Source: Jaenimonas drosophilae (Eukaryota > Euglenozoa > Kinetoplastea > Trypanosomatida > Trypanosomatidae). Taken from it: 52,364 bases of DNA. Below the pieces are notes generated by a model. It was not told the DNA's origin and made no database searches. It saw only the letters and a program-made list of their open reading frames with translations. Both the position numbers and the translations under genes were made by a program. Below, piece by piece: positions 38,604-49,900 of this stretch. Within the stretch, counting starts at the first letter, position 1. Every line of letters begins with the position of its first letter. The stretch spans positions 1 to 52,364 of the forward strand of contig JASAON010001548.1 of the NCBI GenBank assembly GCA_030849065.1, given 5' to 3'.

Positions 38604-39742
38604 TGGACGAACACTCTTGAGCTGGTTTTAACTTGTCTGTGTTTGTCGTTATGCTGTTGTTGGGAGTTGTTGATGTGTGGAAGTAGTGTTTTGTGTGTGT
38701 GTGTGTGTGAGTGAGTAAATCAGGACAGAGTGACGATAGCGAGAGCAGCGTTGCTCGTGGATAGACAGCAAAGAAACAACAACACCTACTATTTAGAAGC
38801 AAACAAGAACAGGAGGCACACCTCCTCCCTACCGCACACAAGGGCTCAAATGAGTGATGACCTTCCTTTTGTTTTCGTACGGCGGCAATCGTACGACTGT
38901 GGCAGTGCAGAAAAAGACGTACATCATGTGTGTAGGCGTGATATGAAGAGAGAATTGGGGAAAGATGCAAGAATTTTCTTCATCCACTTGCATCAGAGAA
39001 GAAAGCGCGCAGCTTCCATCATTGTTGTTGTGGGAGATACTCAATTTGAGCATGACGCAACGGTCCAGACAAGATCAATGAAGTTGTGAGGTAGGAGGTA
39101 GGATGGCAGTCCGTGGCCATCATCGTCGATCCACACCGCAAAAAAAATAGTGGGGTACAATGTGGGTTCTCTCCCATGGAGAGTGGCCGCCAATGTGCAG
39201 AGTCGTGCTCCAAGCACACACATACACACACACCCAATCGTAGTATTCAAAAGAGAGGGGAGGACGTGAACGTGGAACATGCGCAGCCACACAATCTGGT
39301 ACAGAGAAGCAGGCACCTGTGGCCCACTCAAGGGCAACACACAGAGCGCATAAAGAGGTAGGGGAAGGAGAGAGAATGATGGCCGAAACACTAGCAGCGA
39401 TGAGCTGAAGAGATCGTCACACATCCTACGTATTGGGCTGAGTGCTTCTTGGCCAATGGCACTGCAATGAATTTGATGGATGCTTTCGCATCTGCACACG
39501 TATAATTGCCCCCCACCAACTGCCATCTACATCACCCATCATGATATAAAGCGAAGTGACGTTCAGGTAGGGTGAGGTGCAGCGCAACTGATTGGCATGA
39601 TAGTCTCGAACGGCACACCAACGAAACGAGCTGTCTGAGTTGGCGTGGGAAAAACCTCCACACACGCGTTGGTATGGTTGCGCCACGATGATGGTAGGAA
39701 GCACACACGTCCACAGGCCTTCCGTGGTTGGCCAACCAGTTC
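38604..39742. other. Spacer between FUSC-like gene 1 and the phosphodiesterase-fold gene
   Basis: About 1.1 kb with a GT run at 38693-38708 and an AC-rich stretch at 39218-39234. Overlapping short frames on both strands (for example minus 39041-39526) lack domain character. No gene is supported. Confidence 0.5.
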
Positions 39743-42700
39743 CTACAGCTTCTTGGCAAGTTCGCTTGCGTGGATCATCTCGAGGAGATGCATCTCCAAC
39801 TCCTCGAGCCCCACAACCACTGCACGAAGACCAAACAAGAAGGCCTCAAGACTATGAATATCACGGCTGGTGAGAATGAATTCCTCATTGCTGGCGTTGA
39901 AGAAGGAAAGGTTATCGAGCATCTCTTCCGCCGCCGCCGCTGCCGCCTCCTTCTCCTGCCCCATCATGGGCGGAAGGAGCGAGGGATTCGTCTTGAGGGC
40001 ATCGGCGAGATGGTTATACACGTCGCCGCCTTGCGCCCCAGCCCCCCAACGTGTGCTTTCAAGGAAGTTATGGCGTGCGGTGCTGAGCTTTGCCACAGCT
40101 TCTTGCATCTGCTGAGGGGACTTGGTGATGCCGCCCGCCAGTGGGCCAACGATGCTCGCATTGGTCAAAAAGGGCATTGCCGGTGGTGGGCCCCCGTGCG
40201 GTGAGTGAGTGGCAGCAGATGCGGTGCGCTCGCCGTCGTCGTCGTCGCCCGAATCGTGGCCGCTCGTTGTGTGGCGGTTGCGGTGGCCATCATTCGAGGA
40301 AGAGGAGGAGCTGCTATCACGCCGCGCAACCCCACCAACGGCGATGGAACTTCCAATAGTGTTGTTATTGGCCTCACGCATCTTGCGCAAGGTCCCCATG
40401 AAGCGATGAATGGCATTCACACCGGCCTTGTTGTTCTTGTTCCTATCCTTGGCGAGGGGAGCGGTCCACTCCGACGTCGAGGGCGCCGAACGCGTTGGCG
40501 GCGGCTCCACGGGCACCAAGGGCGGGGAGGGTGAGCGGTTTCGCGTCTCCCACTTCCCCGCCGCTGCCGCTGCCGCCGCCACATGATGAGAGGGTGGGGT
40601 CGTTGGCTGCCTCGATGGGGTGGATAAGGTGGGTGTGTTGCTACCCAAGCCCGGGGTGGGCTCACTCAGGCCACCACCCGTCGTGGGCTCGGGGCGGTAG
40701 GCAAGCACAGTGGGGAGTTGGCCCGGTGCGCTGTCCTCCGTCGCGAGACCAGCACCGAGTATGCTGCCATCCTCCCCTGGAATCATGAAGGTATCGTTGA
40801 TGTTGTTGGTGTTGGTGGTGGCGGGCCGCTCGTGGGAGCCCTCTGTGCGGTCAGAGAGTGTTTCATTTTGATTGGGGGGATGGCCCTCACGTCGGGCGGC
40901 GGCGGTGGTGGTGGTGGTGGTGGGGGGCACGCCCAACGGGGTGGCGGATTGCGTCAGTGCTGCCGCGACGCTCGGTGGCACACTGGCGAAGGAGCGCTGG
41001 AGGAAGGCGGTGTTGGCCAAGAAGCTGTTGTTGCTCAGCGGCAGCGGTGCGCCTGAATCCAGCCGCACCGTCGTGGGCTGCGGACGGCTGGGGGAGGCCC
41101 CGCGCATGCCGAACAAGTCATTGGATGGGGCCACCACCACAGGTTGGGCAGTGGCCAATAACCTCCCACGTGATGCGATGGTTCGCATGGTGCTGGCCAG
41201 TGAGGTGCCGCTCATGGTGGAGTGGCCCCCGCTGCTTCCTCGGCGAGTACTCGGGGAGGCCCCGCGGCTCCCATCGTCTCCACCGCCATTGCGGCCTGGA
41301 GAGGCGGTGTAGGCTGCGGCCTCGCAAATGAAGGAGGCGTTGAGGGCATTGCCCAGGCCTGGTAGGGTGAGGGAGTTGGAGCTCGTCTCAAGGAAGTTAC
41401 GCAGCGCCTTGCGCTCCTCGGGACTAAGACGGTAGGCCATGTAGCCCTTCTTCTTGGGGGGCCTCTCCTTCTTTTCGGGCTTCTCCTCCGCTGGAGCAGC
41501 AGCGGGGGCTGCGGCGCTTGTATTCGCCGCCGTCGGCTGCGGGGCGTTCGTCGCAGCAGGAGATCCATCTCCCTCGCGTGGAGGGGTTGGTTGCCCCGTG
41601 GCTGCAAGGGGTCCAGGAACCGCTGCTCGAATACCTTCAGCGACGGGTGAGCTACGCCCATCGGCACCACCATCATCCGAGCTGGAGAAGGTGTCGTTGA
41701 TGCGTGAGTCCTCTTGGCCACCCACCTCCAGCTGCACCGTATCAATATAGGTTTGGGTGAGCTTCCAGTAGCATCGAATCATGCCCTGGCGAATGAAGGT
41801 TAGGTGTGCGATGGGAACCATATCCACCCGAGACAGGGCGAGGATGTAGATGGCACAAGCGGCATAAATGAGATTGCCAAGTTCCTCTGCGTAGGGTGTC
41901 ATGCGGTGTAGCACGACCCAATGAACGGATAATCCAGCACATGCCCCACTAGACATGAAGTTGTGGTAAGCATGCCGCATCATCAAGAGAGACACAGAGA
42001 GCTTGCGCTGCGTGTGAATCAGCATCTGCCATGGCATCTCGGGAAACTTGGCCGAGTCCATGGTCGGCTCCATCGATGCCCCGGAGATGTACTTGTCTTG
42101 CATTTCTATCCGCTTAATCATCTCCTTGGTCAGTGCCAAGGTATCACTGCTGATCTCCTCCACATTCTCTGGCATATCCAGGTTGTGCAGGAGACGGAAG
42201 GCTGACTCCCGAAGCATGCGGAAGCTCATATCGAGGCAGAGCTTCATCTTCTTTCGCCCACGCATCGGCCAAATGCAGGAGGAGATGATGAAGTAGATTA
42301 GAATGGCGAAGCAGTTCTGCTGAATACGCGTCATGGCTCCATTTGGGTTCTGGTATTGAATCACAATGGAGATGACGCTGTTGCTCACTGCATTGCCCAG
42401 GGGGAAGAAGTGAGGGGAGGCTTGGACGTAGGTACCAATAAAGGTGAGTACCGCTGCGCAAAGATAAAGAATCCACCGCGTGCCATCCGCGATCTGAACG
42501 CTAATGAGGCCTGTGAGGGAGCCCAGCACCGTGCCCATCAGACGGTTTGTGGCGTACTGATAGCTTTCAGAGTCGGTACGCTGGTACACCAGGGCGATGA
42601 TGTCCACCCCAGCCACGGGGCTCGTGCTGCTGCTTCCCATGACATACACCTGAAAGGTAGCCGCGATGAGAATGCACACCGATATTTTGATGGCTTCCTT

Positions 42701-45106
42701 GAAGCGGCGGGTAAGAGTCCGTCGTCGTCGCAGGGTTTGAAGGAACTCAATGCAAGCCTGGGTGAAGCTCTGCAAATCACGTAGAGGGAACTCGAAGAAG
42801 TAGCGAATGTTGCTGCGGGGGCTCTCTTCATCCTTGAAGCTGGCAATAGTGGTGCAGAGCTCCTCCGTACAAAAGAGGAAGAAGCCAAGAAGCACATCGG
42901 AGTCACCCGTTTGGTAGTCTTCGTTGTTCAGGATCACCTCCTCACGAGCAGAAGCCACGGCAGCAGCGAAGCGATCACTCGCCTCCTTGAACGCGGCGAG
43001 GTCATCCTCTGTGATGATCTCCTCCAGGTCCGCAATGCGCAGCAAAGCATGATCAATGGCACTTGCAATTTGGGTAATGTGTGCCTTGATCCGCTTGCCA
43101 AACTCACGACACAGAGGGGTGTCCACCGCCGTTGGGTTGTGTGCAAGCTGCTCAATGAGCAACCCCATGGACTGAGCAATGTTGAAGATGCCACTCAGAA
43201 AGTCGTAGCGTGACTTGAGCTGCTGCACATACTTTCCCGTATGTGGCTCATAGCCTGTTTCAGTGATGCCCCTAGAGGCGTAGGTCATGCTCTCCTCCAC
43301 CGTTGCCCGAAGTTGGCGCATGCGCGTCAACAGAAACTGCCGTTCCAAGGGGGACGCTACCCAGAAGCTCAAGCACATGCCACGCATCAGCAGGGAGAGG
43401 GAATCACCCATGACGGCGATGTAGTGTCGGGCTACATCACTGGACCAGCGAATGTATGGGACGAAGAAGCCAATTGCACCAAAGCCTTGGGCAATGAGGA
43501 GGGTGAGGAAGTAGTCTGCGACGAAGCGGAGGTTCGTCTTGTCAGGGTTGGCGATGTACTGCATCATCTGAGCACACAGCACAAAGGCACAGATTCGTCG
43601 CGCCCGCTCCGCTGCAAATGCTACACTCACCAAGGCAATGAACATCAGAATAAGGCTGAGCCATTTGGGACCTGGGTGAATAGCCAAGATGATGCAGAGC
43701 ACCACCAATGAGAGGGAGAAACCCTTGAGCATCTGGAAGAGCTCACAGAGGCCAGAGCCAAAGGTGGGCTGACTGATCCAGTAGGCGAGGGCAACGACGG
43801 AGGTGGGGAGAGGAAACATGGACCGCGTCGCTGGTTCAAGGCAGAGAGCAAGCGTGGGAATGATGGTGAGGAGGGCTCCACGCACTGCCCAATCCACCTT
43901 CTCAAAGAAGCGCGGCGAGGCAAAGAGGCGAAACAACCACGGGCAAGGGCCTCGGCCGGTGGGGAGGTACGCCCGTCGATCCCATGGAAACGCCTGCAGG
44001 GCGTTCATGTTGCGTGTGCGGAAGGTAGGGCCAATAAGAGGAGGGGAGGCGTGGCCAGTATCACCACTTGACTTGGCAGAGGTTTCGCTGTAGTCACGCG
44101 AGTATGGATCAGTTCCATCGAGGGGGCTGCTGCCATGGGCACCCACCGCAGACGGAGGAGGGGGTATCGACGTCGTACCCGACCGGCCTGCCATCACGAG
44201 GCTCGGCTGCTTTCCAATCCCGCGCGGATCTGTGCCGAGGCTGTTGGAGAAGCTCGCCGTGTCAGTGGCGCCACCCTTGGAGCAGCCCTCCTTCTTCTTG
44301 CCGCCACCAAAGAGGCGCTTGAGTACTGCCCCCTCATGGCCCCAAATATTCACCGCCGTACCGGGCAAGTGAAGATGCCGCCCACCCGCTGAGGCCGCAT
44401 CGGCAGCCGCGTTGGTGGAGGCGGAGAGTGGGGGAGGTGAGCGCACTGCCTCGAAGACGGTGAAGGAGAATGAGGGAGGGGCCGGGGCCTCGCCGCTCCC
44501 CTCGGTGCTAGTACGCCGTGCATCACCAGTGGCATCATCGGGTTGCGATCCAAAGGCTTGCGCACGGACGCGAGAAACAGATGTGGACACACTACTCGGC
44601 CTATGGCCCATGCCTGTGTAGGATGAAACATCGCGCTCCAGGCCGCCAAGGCCGGCACTACGAACGCTCGGCGTTGGTGATCGGCCCATTCCCCCCGGTG
44701 GTGGGAAGGCGTTCGATACGTTCTGCTGCATTGATGCTAGGGAGCCCACACTCAGCGGCTGGGTATTGCTATTGTTGGGGCTTCCGCTGCTACTTGCATT
44801 TCCGTCCATGATGGGAAAGGTGCCGCCAAAGTGGTTGGGTGAGGCGAGACGCCATGGGGGAATCGGCATGCCATGCGAGACTTGGTCAACCATCGTCGAT
44901 TCCGTGCTAGTTAAGCGGCGGGTGTGCTGTGGGGTCGAGCCGCGTGAAATCGAAGCGGCCCTTGGTGCAGCGCGCGGAGGCCCGCGGTGGCGAAGATTGG
45001 AGAAGGGCGGACTTCCAACAACCCGGGAAGCCTCCGAGGCTTCCGAGGCCCGCAGTGGCGGGAACTCACCACTGGGGCTTCCCTTTGATGGGCCCACGTT
45101 CGCCAT
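39743..45106 (-). CDS. FUSC/aromatic-acid-exporter-like membrane protein 1
   Basis: A 1787-residue protein. Residues 1-360 are disordered. The core has two hydrophobic blocks at about 400-555 and 800-950, separated by about 240 mainly helical soluble residues. This is the layout of FUSC-family proteins (bacterial YccS/AaeB, plant ALMT and yeast BRE4-like): two six-helix halves. Block 1 includes RGALLTIIPTLALCLEP, PTFGSGLCE and AIHPGPKWLSL; block 2 begins RRFKEAIKISVCILIAA and ends IWPMRGRKK. A long variable tail (about 1130-1700) contains a KKKGYMAYRLSPEE island. The last 70 residues (LSFFNASNEEF, DIHSLEAFLFG, HASELAKKL) are shared with the paralogue upstream. FUSC proteins export organic anions; the substrate here is unknown. 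The first ATG is used. Confidence 0.7.
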   Translation of the reverse strand: MANVGPSKGSPSGEFPPLRASEASEASRVVGSPPFSNLRHRGPPRAAPRAASISRGSTPQHTRRLTSTESTMVDQVSHGMPIPPWRLASPNHFGGTFPIMDGNASSSGSPNNSNTQPLSVGSLASMQQNVSNAFPPPGGMGRSPTPSVRSAGLGGLERDVSSYTGMGHRPSSVSTSVSRVRAQAFGSQPDDATGDARRTSTEGSGEAPAPPSFSFTVFEAVRSPPPLSASTNAAADAASAGGRHLHLPGTAVNIWGHEGAVLKRLFGGGKKKEGCSKGGATDTASFSNSLGTDPRGIGKQPSLVMAGRSGTTSIPPPPSAVGAHGSSPLDGTDPYSRDYSETSAKSSGDTGHASPPLIGPTFRTRNMNALQAFPWDRRAYLPTGRGPCPWLFRLFASPRFFEKVDWAVRGALLTIIPTLALCLEPATRSMFPLPTSVVALAYWISQPTFGSGLCELFQMLKGFSLSLVVLCIILAIHPGPKWLSLILMFIALVSVAFAAERARRICAFVLCAQMMQYIANPDKTNLRFVADYFLTLLIAQGFGAIGFFVPYIRWSSDVARHYIAVMGDSLSLLMRGMCLSFWVASPLERQFLLTRMRQLRATVEESMTYASRGITETGYEPHTGKYVQQLKSRYDFLSGIFNIAQSMGLLIEQLAHNPTAVDTPLCREFGKRIKAHITQIASAIDHALLRIADLEEIITEDDLAAFKEASDRFAAAVASAREEVILNNEDYQTGDSDVLLGFFLFCTEELCTTIASFKDEESPRSNIRYFFEFPLRDLQSFTQACIEFLQTLRRRRTLTRRFKEAIKISVCILIAATFQVYVMGSSSTSPVAGVDIIALVYQRTDSESYQYATNRLMGTVLGSLTGLISVQIADGTRWILYLCAAVLTFIGTYVQASPHFFPLGNAVSNSVISIVIQYQNPNGAMTRIQQNCFAILIYFIISSCIWPMRGRKKMKLCLDMSFRMLRESAFRLLHNLDMPENVEEISSDTLALTKEMIKRIEMQDKYISGASMEPTMDSAKFPEMPWQMLIHTQRKLSVSLLMMRHAYHNFMSSGACAGLSVHWVVLHRMTPYAEELGNLIYAACAIYILALSRVDMVPIAHLTFIRQGMIRCYWKLTQTYIDTVQLEVGGQEDSRINDTFSSSDDGGADGRSSPVAEGIRAAVPGPLAATGQPTPPREGDGSPAATNAPQPTAANTSAAAPAAAPAEEKPEKKERPPKKKGYMAYRLSPEERKALRNFLETSSNSLTLPGLGNALNASFICEAAAYTASPGRNGGGDDGSRGASPSTRRGSSGGHSTMSGTSLASTMRTIASRGRLLATAQPVVVAPSNDLFGMRGASPSRPQPTTVRLDSGAPLPLSNNSFLANTAFLQRSFASVPPSVAAALTQSATPLGVPPTTTTTTAAARREGHPPNQNETLSDRTEGSHERPATTNTNNINDTFMIPGEDGSILGAGLATEDSAPGQLPTVLAYRPEPTTGGGLSEPTPGLGSNTPTLSTPSRQPTTPPSHHVAAAAAAAGKWETRNRSPSPPLVPVEPPPTRSAPSTSEWTAPLAKDRNKNNKAGVNAIHRFMGTLRKMREANNNTIGSSIAVGGVARRDSSSSSSSNDGHRNRHTTSGHDSGDDDDGERTASAATHSPHGGPPPAMPFLTNASIVGPLAGGITKSPQQMQEAVAKLSTARHNFLESTRWGAGAQGGDVYNHLADALKTNPSLLPPMMGQEKEAAAAAAEEMLDNLSFFNASNEEFILTSRDIHSLEAFLFGLRAVVVGLEELEMHLLEMIHASELAKKL

Positions 45107-46920
45107 GCGTGAAGAAGCAACAAGTAGCCTCTAAGACGGGGACGACTTGTCCGACCTCCAACAAGACTCAAGCACCGCGTTGCTGGAGATGACCTAGGTT
45201 GTTGTTGTTGTTGCTTATAGCTCACAATGTGGGAAAAGATATGTGGGTAGCCCTATCTTCTCAATGTATATGACGAGAAGTCAGGGGAGGGGACAGGAGC
45301 GAGGGTGGCACGGCCTAACACGATGCCCCTTTCAATCTTCTTCCACTGTGAGAGGTTAAGGTTAAGGTGGCGCCAAAGAATGAGAGAAAGTTGGAGAGAG
45401 CAAGAACAAGGTATTGGGAAGAAAAGAATAAGCAGCATGTTTGCGACTCTCTGTGAGGTGTTGTGAACAAGAATCATGTGTAGTGATGCACCTACGTTGC
45501 GGATGATGGGCCAATAATTGAGGTGAAGTGAGGATTGCTCGTGGAGAAAGGTTGGTGCCAAAGTTTCATCGTTGCAAAGAAAAGTGGCAGGGAATGTAGG
45601 CCTTCACGTCAACGGGGGAACAAAAAAGATTCGGTGAACATGCCACCTACGGCAGAAAGAGGGGAGGGAAGGGGTTGTGTCTGTTCGTATCTCATCGGTT
45701 CCCCCGACGAACGCCCCGACCCGAGCAGGACCATTGCAGTCGGTGAAAGTTCGGTGAATGAAACAAAAGAAGAAAATGGGAAAGGTGTGTACAGATACCA
45801 TGGCTCCACGGAACGGAGAGAAGGCCAACCCTTCTGGTCTACGCAGCACACAACACGCCCGTAGTGACTCACAAGGCGAGAGGGGTGAGTGAGAGGGGAA
45901 GGAAAAGGGGGTTGCTAGTTCAGGCATGCGAAAAATCGAAACAGAAGACAGAAAGAAAGGAAAGACCACGCAGGAATTCACCGCATAACACCTAAAAGAG
46001 TGTCGTTTCTTTTCCTGATTTCCCTCTCAACCAATGATTAACTCCTTTCTGGTGTATTCTGTGTATATAGATAGATCCATGGAGCATCCTCAGCGCGATC
46101 CTTCGGCTGCTAGGCTCTCGAGTCCAAGTCAGCAACCCAACATCGTCCCCTTCACCGGCATGAGGGGGGCAATGAATGAAGGAAACCACAACTGATAGCA
46201 AACATGTGGCAGTGGTCGTGAATTTGTGGACAACAAAGTAATGAAAAGCGGAAAACACAACAACAACAAACTTTGAGCTCCAGTTACCCCACTAGCTCAG
46301 CAACAACAAATGCAGCTAATGCAATGCCAACACGCGTGCACACACAAAGCCGCTACCAAACCACATAAAAACAGAATATCACGAGCCTAATCACCACGCT
46401 CGCAAGAACTTACAACATATCTAGTTTTTTTCTCTTTTTCGCACGAAGGGAAGTGGAAGAGTGAGGCACCGTCTGCACCTACGCTCACATACATTGTCTT
46501 TTGATTGATCCCTTCGCCATGGTGCTCACCAGGAGAAGGATAAGGGTTAGAGGAAACTCTTGGCCCAACAGGACATACACAGCAAACAGCATCGAGCCAA
46601 TGATCCATGCGTGCGTCTTCACAGAAAGATAGAACACAACAGCCAAATTACAAAAGTCATGAAAAAAAAACGCCACGCACCAATATGGCGGTGAAAGATG
46701 TTTGGCGCGAAGATGAAGCGAATGAAAAGGTCATCCCCAAGCGCACAGTACAGCCATCACAAATGGCTCAATGGACACTCTCACAATGGCAATGGTAGTC
46801 CGCACCACCTTCGAACTATTGATCAGTGATCACCTACATGCTGGCTACTACACCATCATCCCTCCAGCAGCACATGCGAGTCAGCAGCCTACATGCAGTT
46901 GTGGAATAACACAACAGAAC
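45107..46920. other. Spacer between the two FUSC-like genes
   Basis: About 1.8 kb without a convincing gene. It has a GTT run at 45199-45214, purine-rich plus-strand stretches at 45880-45912 and 45940-45965 (pyrimidine in sense), and A runs near 46662-46670. Open frames of up to 125 codons (for example minus 45604-45981) overlap others and lack domain character. Confidence 0.5.
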
Positions 46921-49900
46921 TCACAATTTCTTTGCCAACTCGCTCGCATGTTGCATCTCAAGCAGGGACTTCTGAAGCTCGTTGATGAGAACCACCAGGG
47001 CACGGATACCAAAGAGGAATGCCTCAAGGCTGTGGATATCGTGGTTTGTCAAAACAAACTCACCCTTGTCAGCGTCAAAGAAGGAAAGGTTCCTGAGTGC
47101 CTCAGACGGGTGGTCCTCGAAGATGCTCCCACCAGCTGCATCAAATGGATGGCTGCTCTTGGTCTCAACCTCGTCTTTATCGGGCTTTATCAACCCCTCC
47201 TCCTCCGGCGTTGACTCCGCCGAGATACGTACAAAAGAAGAATGCAAGGAAGAAGGAGGCTTTCCGGATCCCGGAAGAACACTGCTGGTCTTCCCCGAGA
47301 TACGATGATCCCCTCCGCCATGCTTGTCAGAATGCACAGACACAGCTGAGCAAATCGAGGAGTTCAGATTGGTGGGGGGGCGAGGGGGGAGCGGGGGCTT
47401 TTCCTCCATCAACGCGGCGCTCCCTTCCATTCTGTTGGGGTGGGTAAGCATCTCTTCATTGACCTCCTCGTCGTCCTGGGTAGCTGCACCAGATCGTCGG
47501 CCGCGTTTGAGAAGACTTGCAATGAAGGAGTTGTTCTTGAAGAAGGAGTTGTTCTTGAAGAAGGAAGCGTTCGCCATGAGGTCTGCTCCGTCCATGGGTG
47601 GCGCGTCAATATCATCGTAGCCACTTCTCGAGGCAGGTGGTGGTGCAATTGACTTCCGCTTCGCCATATCACCAACATGCTCGTCGTCGGCGGGCGGGGC
47701 CTGCGATCCATGGACACCGCTTGGATTTCCTGCACTATCCCCAGTCGTCGTTCCAGCTCCCGCGCCATAGCCCCCATCCTCCTTGGTCACGGTGATGTGG
47801 TGCTTCTTGCGAAGGGTGGCGGCCAAGTTGTCGTCGAGTCCAGCAAGAGCAAGCAACTTCACTTGGTCGCCCTGTGACGGTGTTGTACCGGAGGTGGGTG
47901 CGGCAGTGGCGCCGGTGGTGGCAGGGGCAGAGCTCGACATGCCAGCAGCCTTCGAGGCAACGAAATTCCGCAGAGCAGCCTCTTCCTCAGGCGTAAGGTT
48001 ATAACTAAGGTAGCCCTTCTTTTTCTTCTTTTGTCCTTCCTCATTTGGTCGTGCGTTGTCACCATTCACGCTTCCATTGACGGAGCGATGCACAGATCGA
48101 GCGTCCTGAGAGAGCACCGTACTGGGCTTCACCCCTTCTTTGGTGTGGGCCACCGTCACAGGAGTACGCATCAGCTCGTCATCCTTCCGCTTGGACACGC
48201 TTCCTCGTCGCATACCATCTCTGTCCTCCGTCGGTGCAGTGATCATGTTGCTCTCGGTCAAGTAGCTGGACATGAAGGGGTCATCCTCCTCCTCATCCCC
48301 ATCATCGTCATCGTCCTCACCCAACACCTTCCGTTGAATCGTCTGCATGTAGATATCCCAGATGGCCTTCTGCGCATCGATCATGCCCAATCGCAACCGA
48401 GTCAAGTGAGCCGACGGAACCACCGTGGCTTTGGTCAGCGACAACAAATAGAGATCAACGGCAGCGTACACCAAGTCAGACAGGTCGCGGGCATGAGGGG
48501 CAATGCGATGCAGCACCACCCAATGCACAGAAAGTTCTGTTCCATGATCTGCTCGGCTGGACATGAATGTGTGGTAGGCAAAGGACATCATGGACATGTT
48601 CAGCCAAACCTTCTTTTCAGCCGCCACAATCCGCTTCCACGCATCTTCGGGGTACTCAATCGAGCCCATCGTCGGCTCCTCCACCGCACCGGGAATAAAT
48701 TTGGCCTGGGACTCAATCTTGCGACTCATTTCTTGCAGGAGTGCCCTTGTGTCCGCCGTCACCTCAGACGCATCAGCCGGCATGTCGAGGTTTCGCAGCA
48801 TACGCGTCGTGGCCTCACGGAAGCAGCGCAGGCTGATGTTGAGACCCATCTTGACTCGGTTGTTGGCCCGCATCGGCCACAGAGTACAGGCAATCGCAAA
48901 GTACAAGAGAATAGCGAAGCAGTTCTGCTGAATACGCACCATGGCAGCTTCCTGATCCCGATACTGCACCATGATAGAAATGGTGCTGCACACAATTGCA
49001 TTTCCAAAACCGTAGAACCCTGGGGCGGCCTGGACGTAGGCCCCAATGAAGCACAGCACAAGGATACAGATGTACAGGACAAGACGACGGCCCGCGGCAA
49101 TCTGGACGCACAGCAGCGAAGCGAGCGAGCCAATCACCGTGCCTTGAAGACGACCAGAGGCGTAATGGAAGCTTTCCGAGCCGGTTGCGTTATAGACCAG
49201 GGCAATAATGGATGCTCCCGCCATGGGGCTCGTCGCTTCGTTGTTGAGGGCGTACACCTGAAAAATACCAGGAATGGTCATGCACAGCGCGAGCTTAATT
49301 GCCTCCTTCATGCGACGTGGGATCGATCGGTTGCGCCAGAGAGCCAGCCCCAGGTTCTTGAAGGCAACGATGACGCTCTCAGTGTCGCGGACAAAGAAGA
49401 GTAGCATGTACAACAAATTGTTCCGTGGGTGGGCTGCTTCCTCAAAATTGGCGATGATATCACAGAGTTCATCCACCGAGAACATGAAGAAGCCCAGAAA
49501 CACATCGGACTCATCTGTCTCGTATTCCTCATTCGTGAGGATGACCTCCTCTCGCACGCGTGAAAGGGCATCCTGGAAACGCTCCCGCGCCTCACGGAAC
49601 AGCGCGACCTCCGTCGGCGAAACAATGCGACTGAAATCGACAATCTTGAGAATCATGCTATCAATGGCAGACGAAACGATGGCGAGGTCATCACCAATCG
49701 CAACACCAAAAGCACTGCACATGGGAGTATCAACGAGCGAGGGGTTGTCTGCGAGGAGCTCAATGACATGCGCCATGGACCCAAGTACGTGATGAATAGC
49801 CTGACAGAAGGCAAACCGGACGTGCATCTTGGCCATGTAAGCGCCCATGTGCGGCTCATGCTCTGACTCATCCAAAGCAGTCTTGGCCTTTTCCTTGCAC

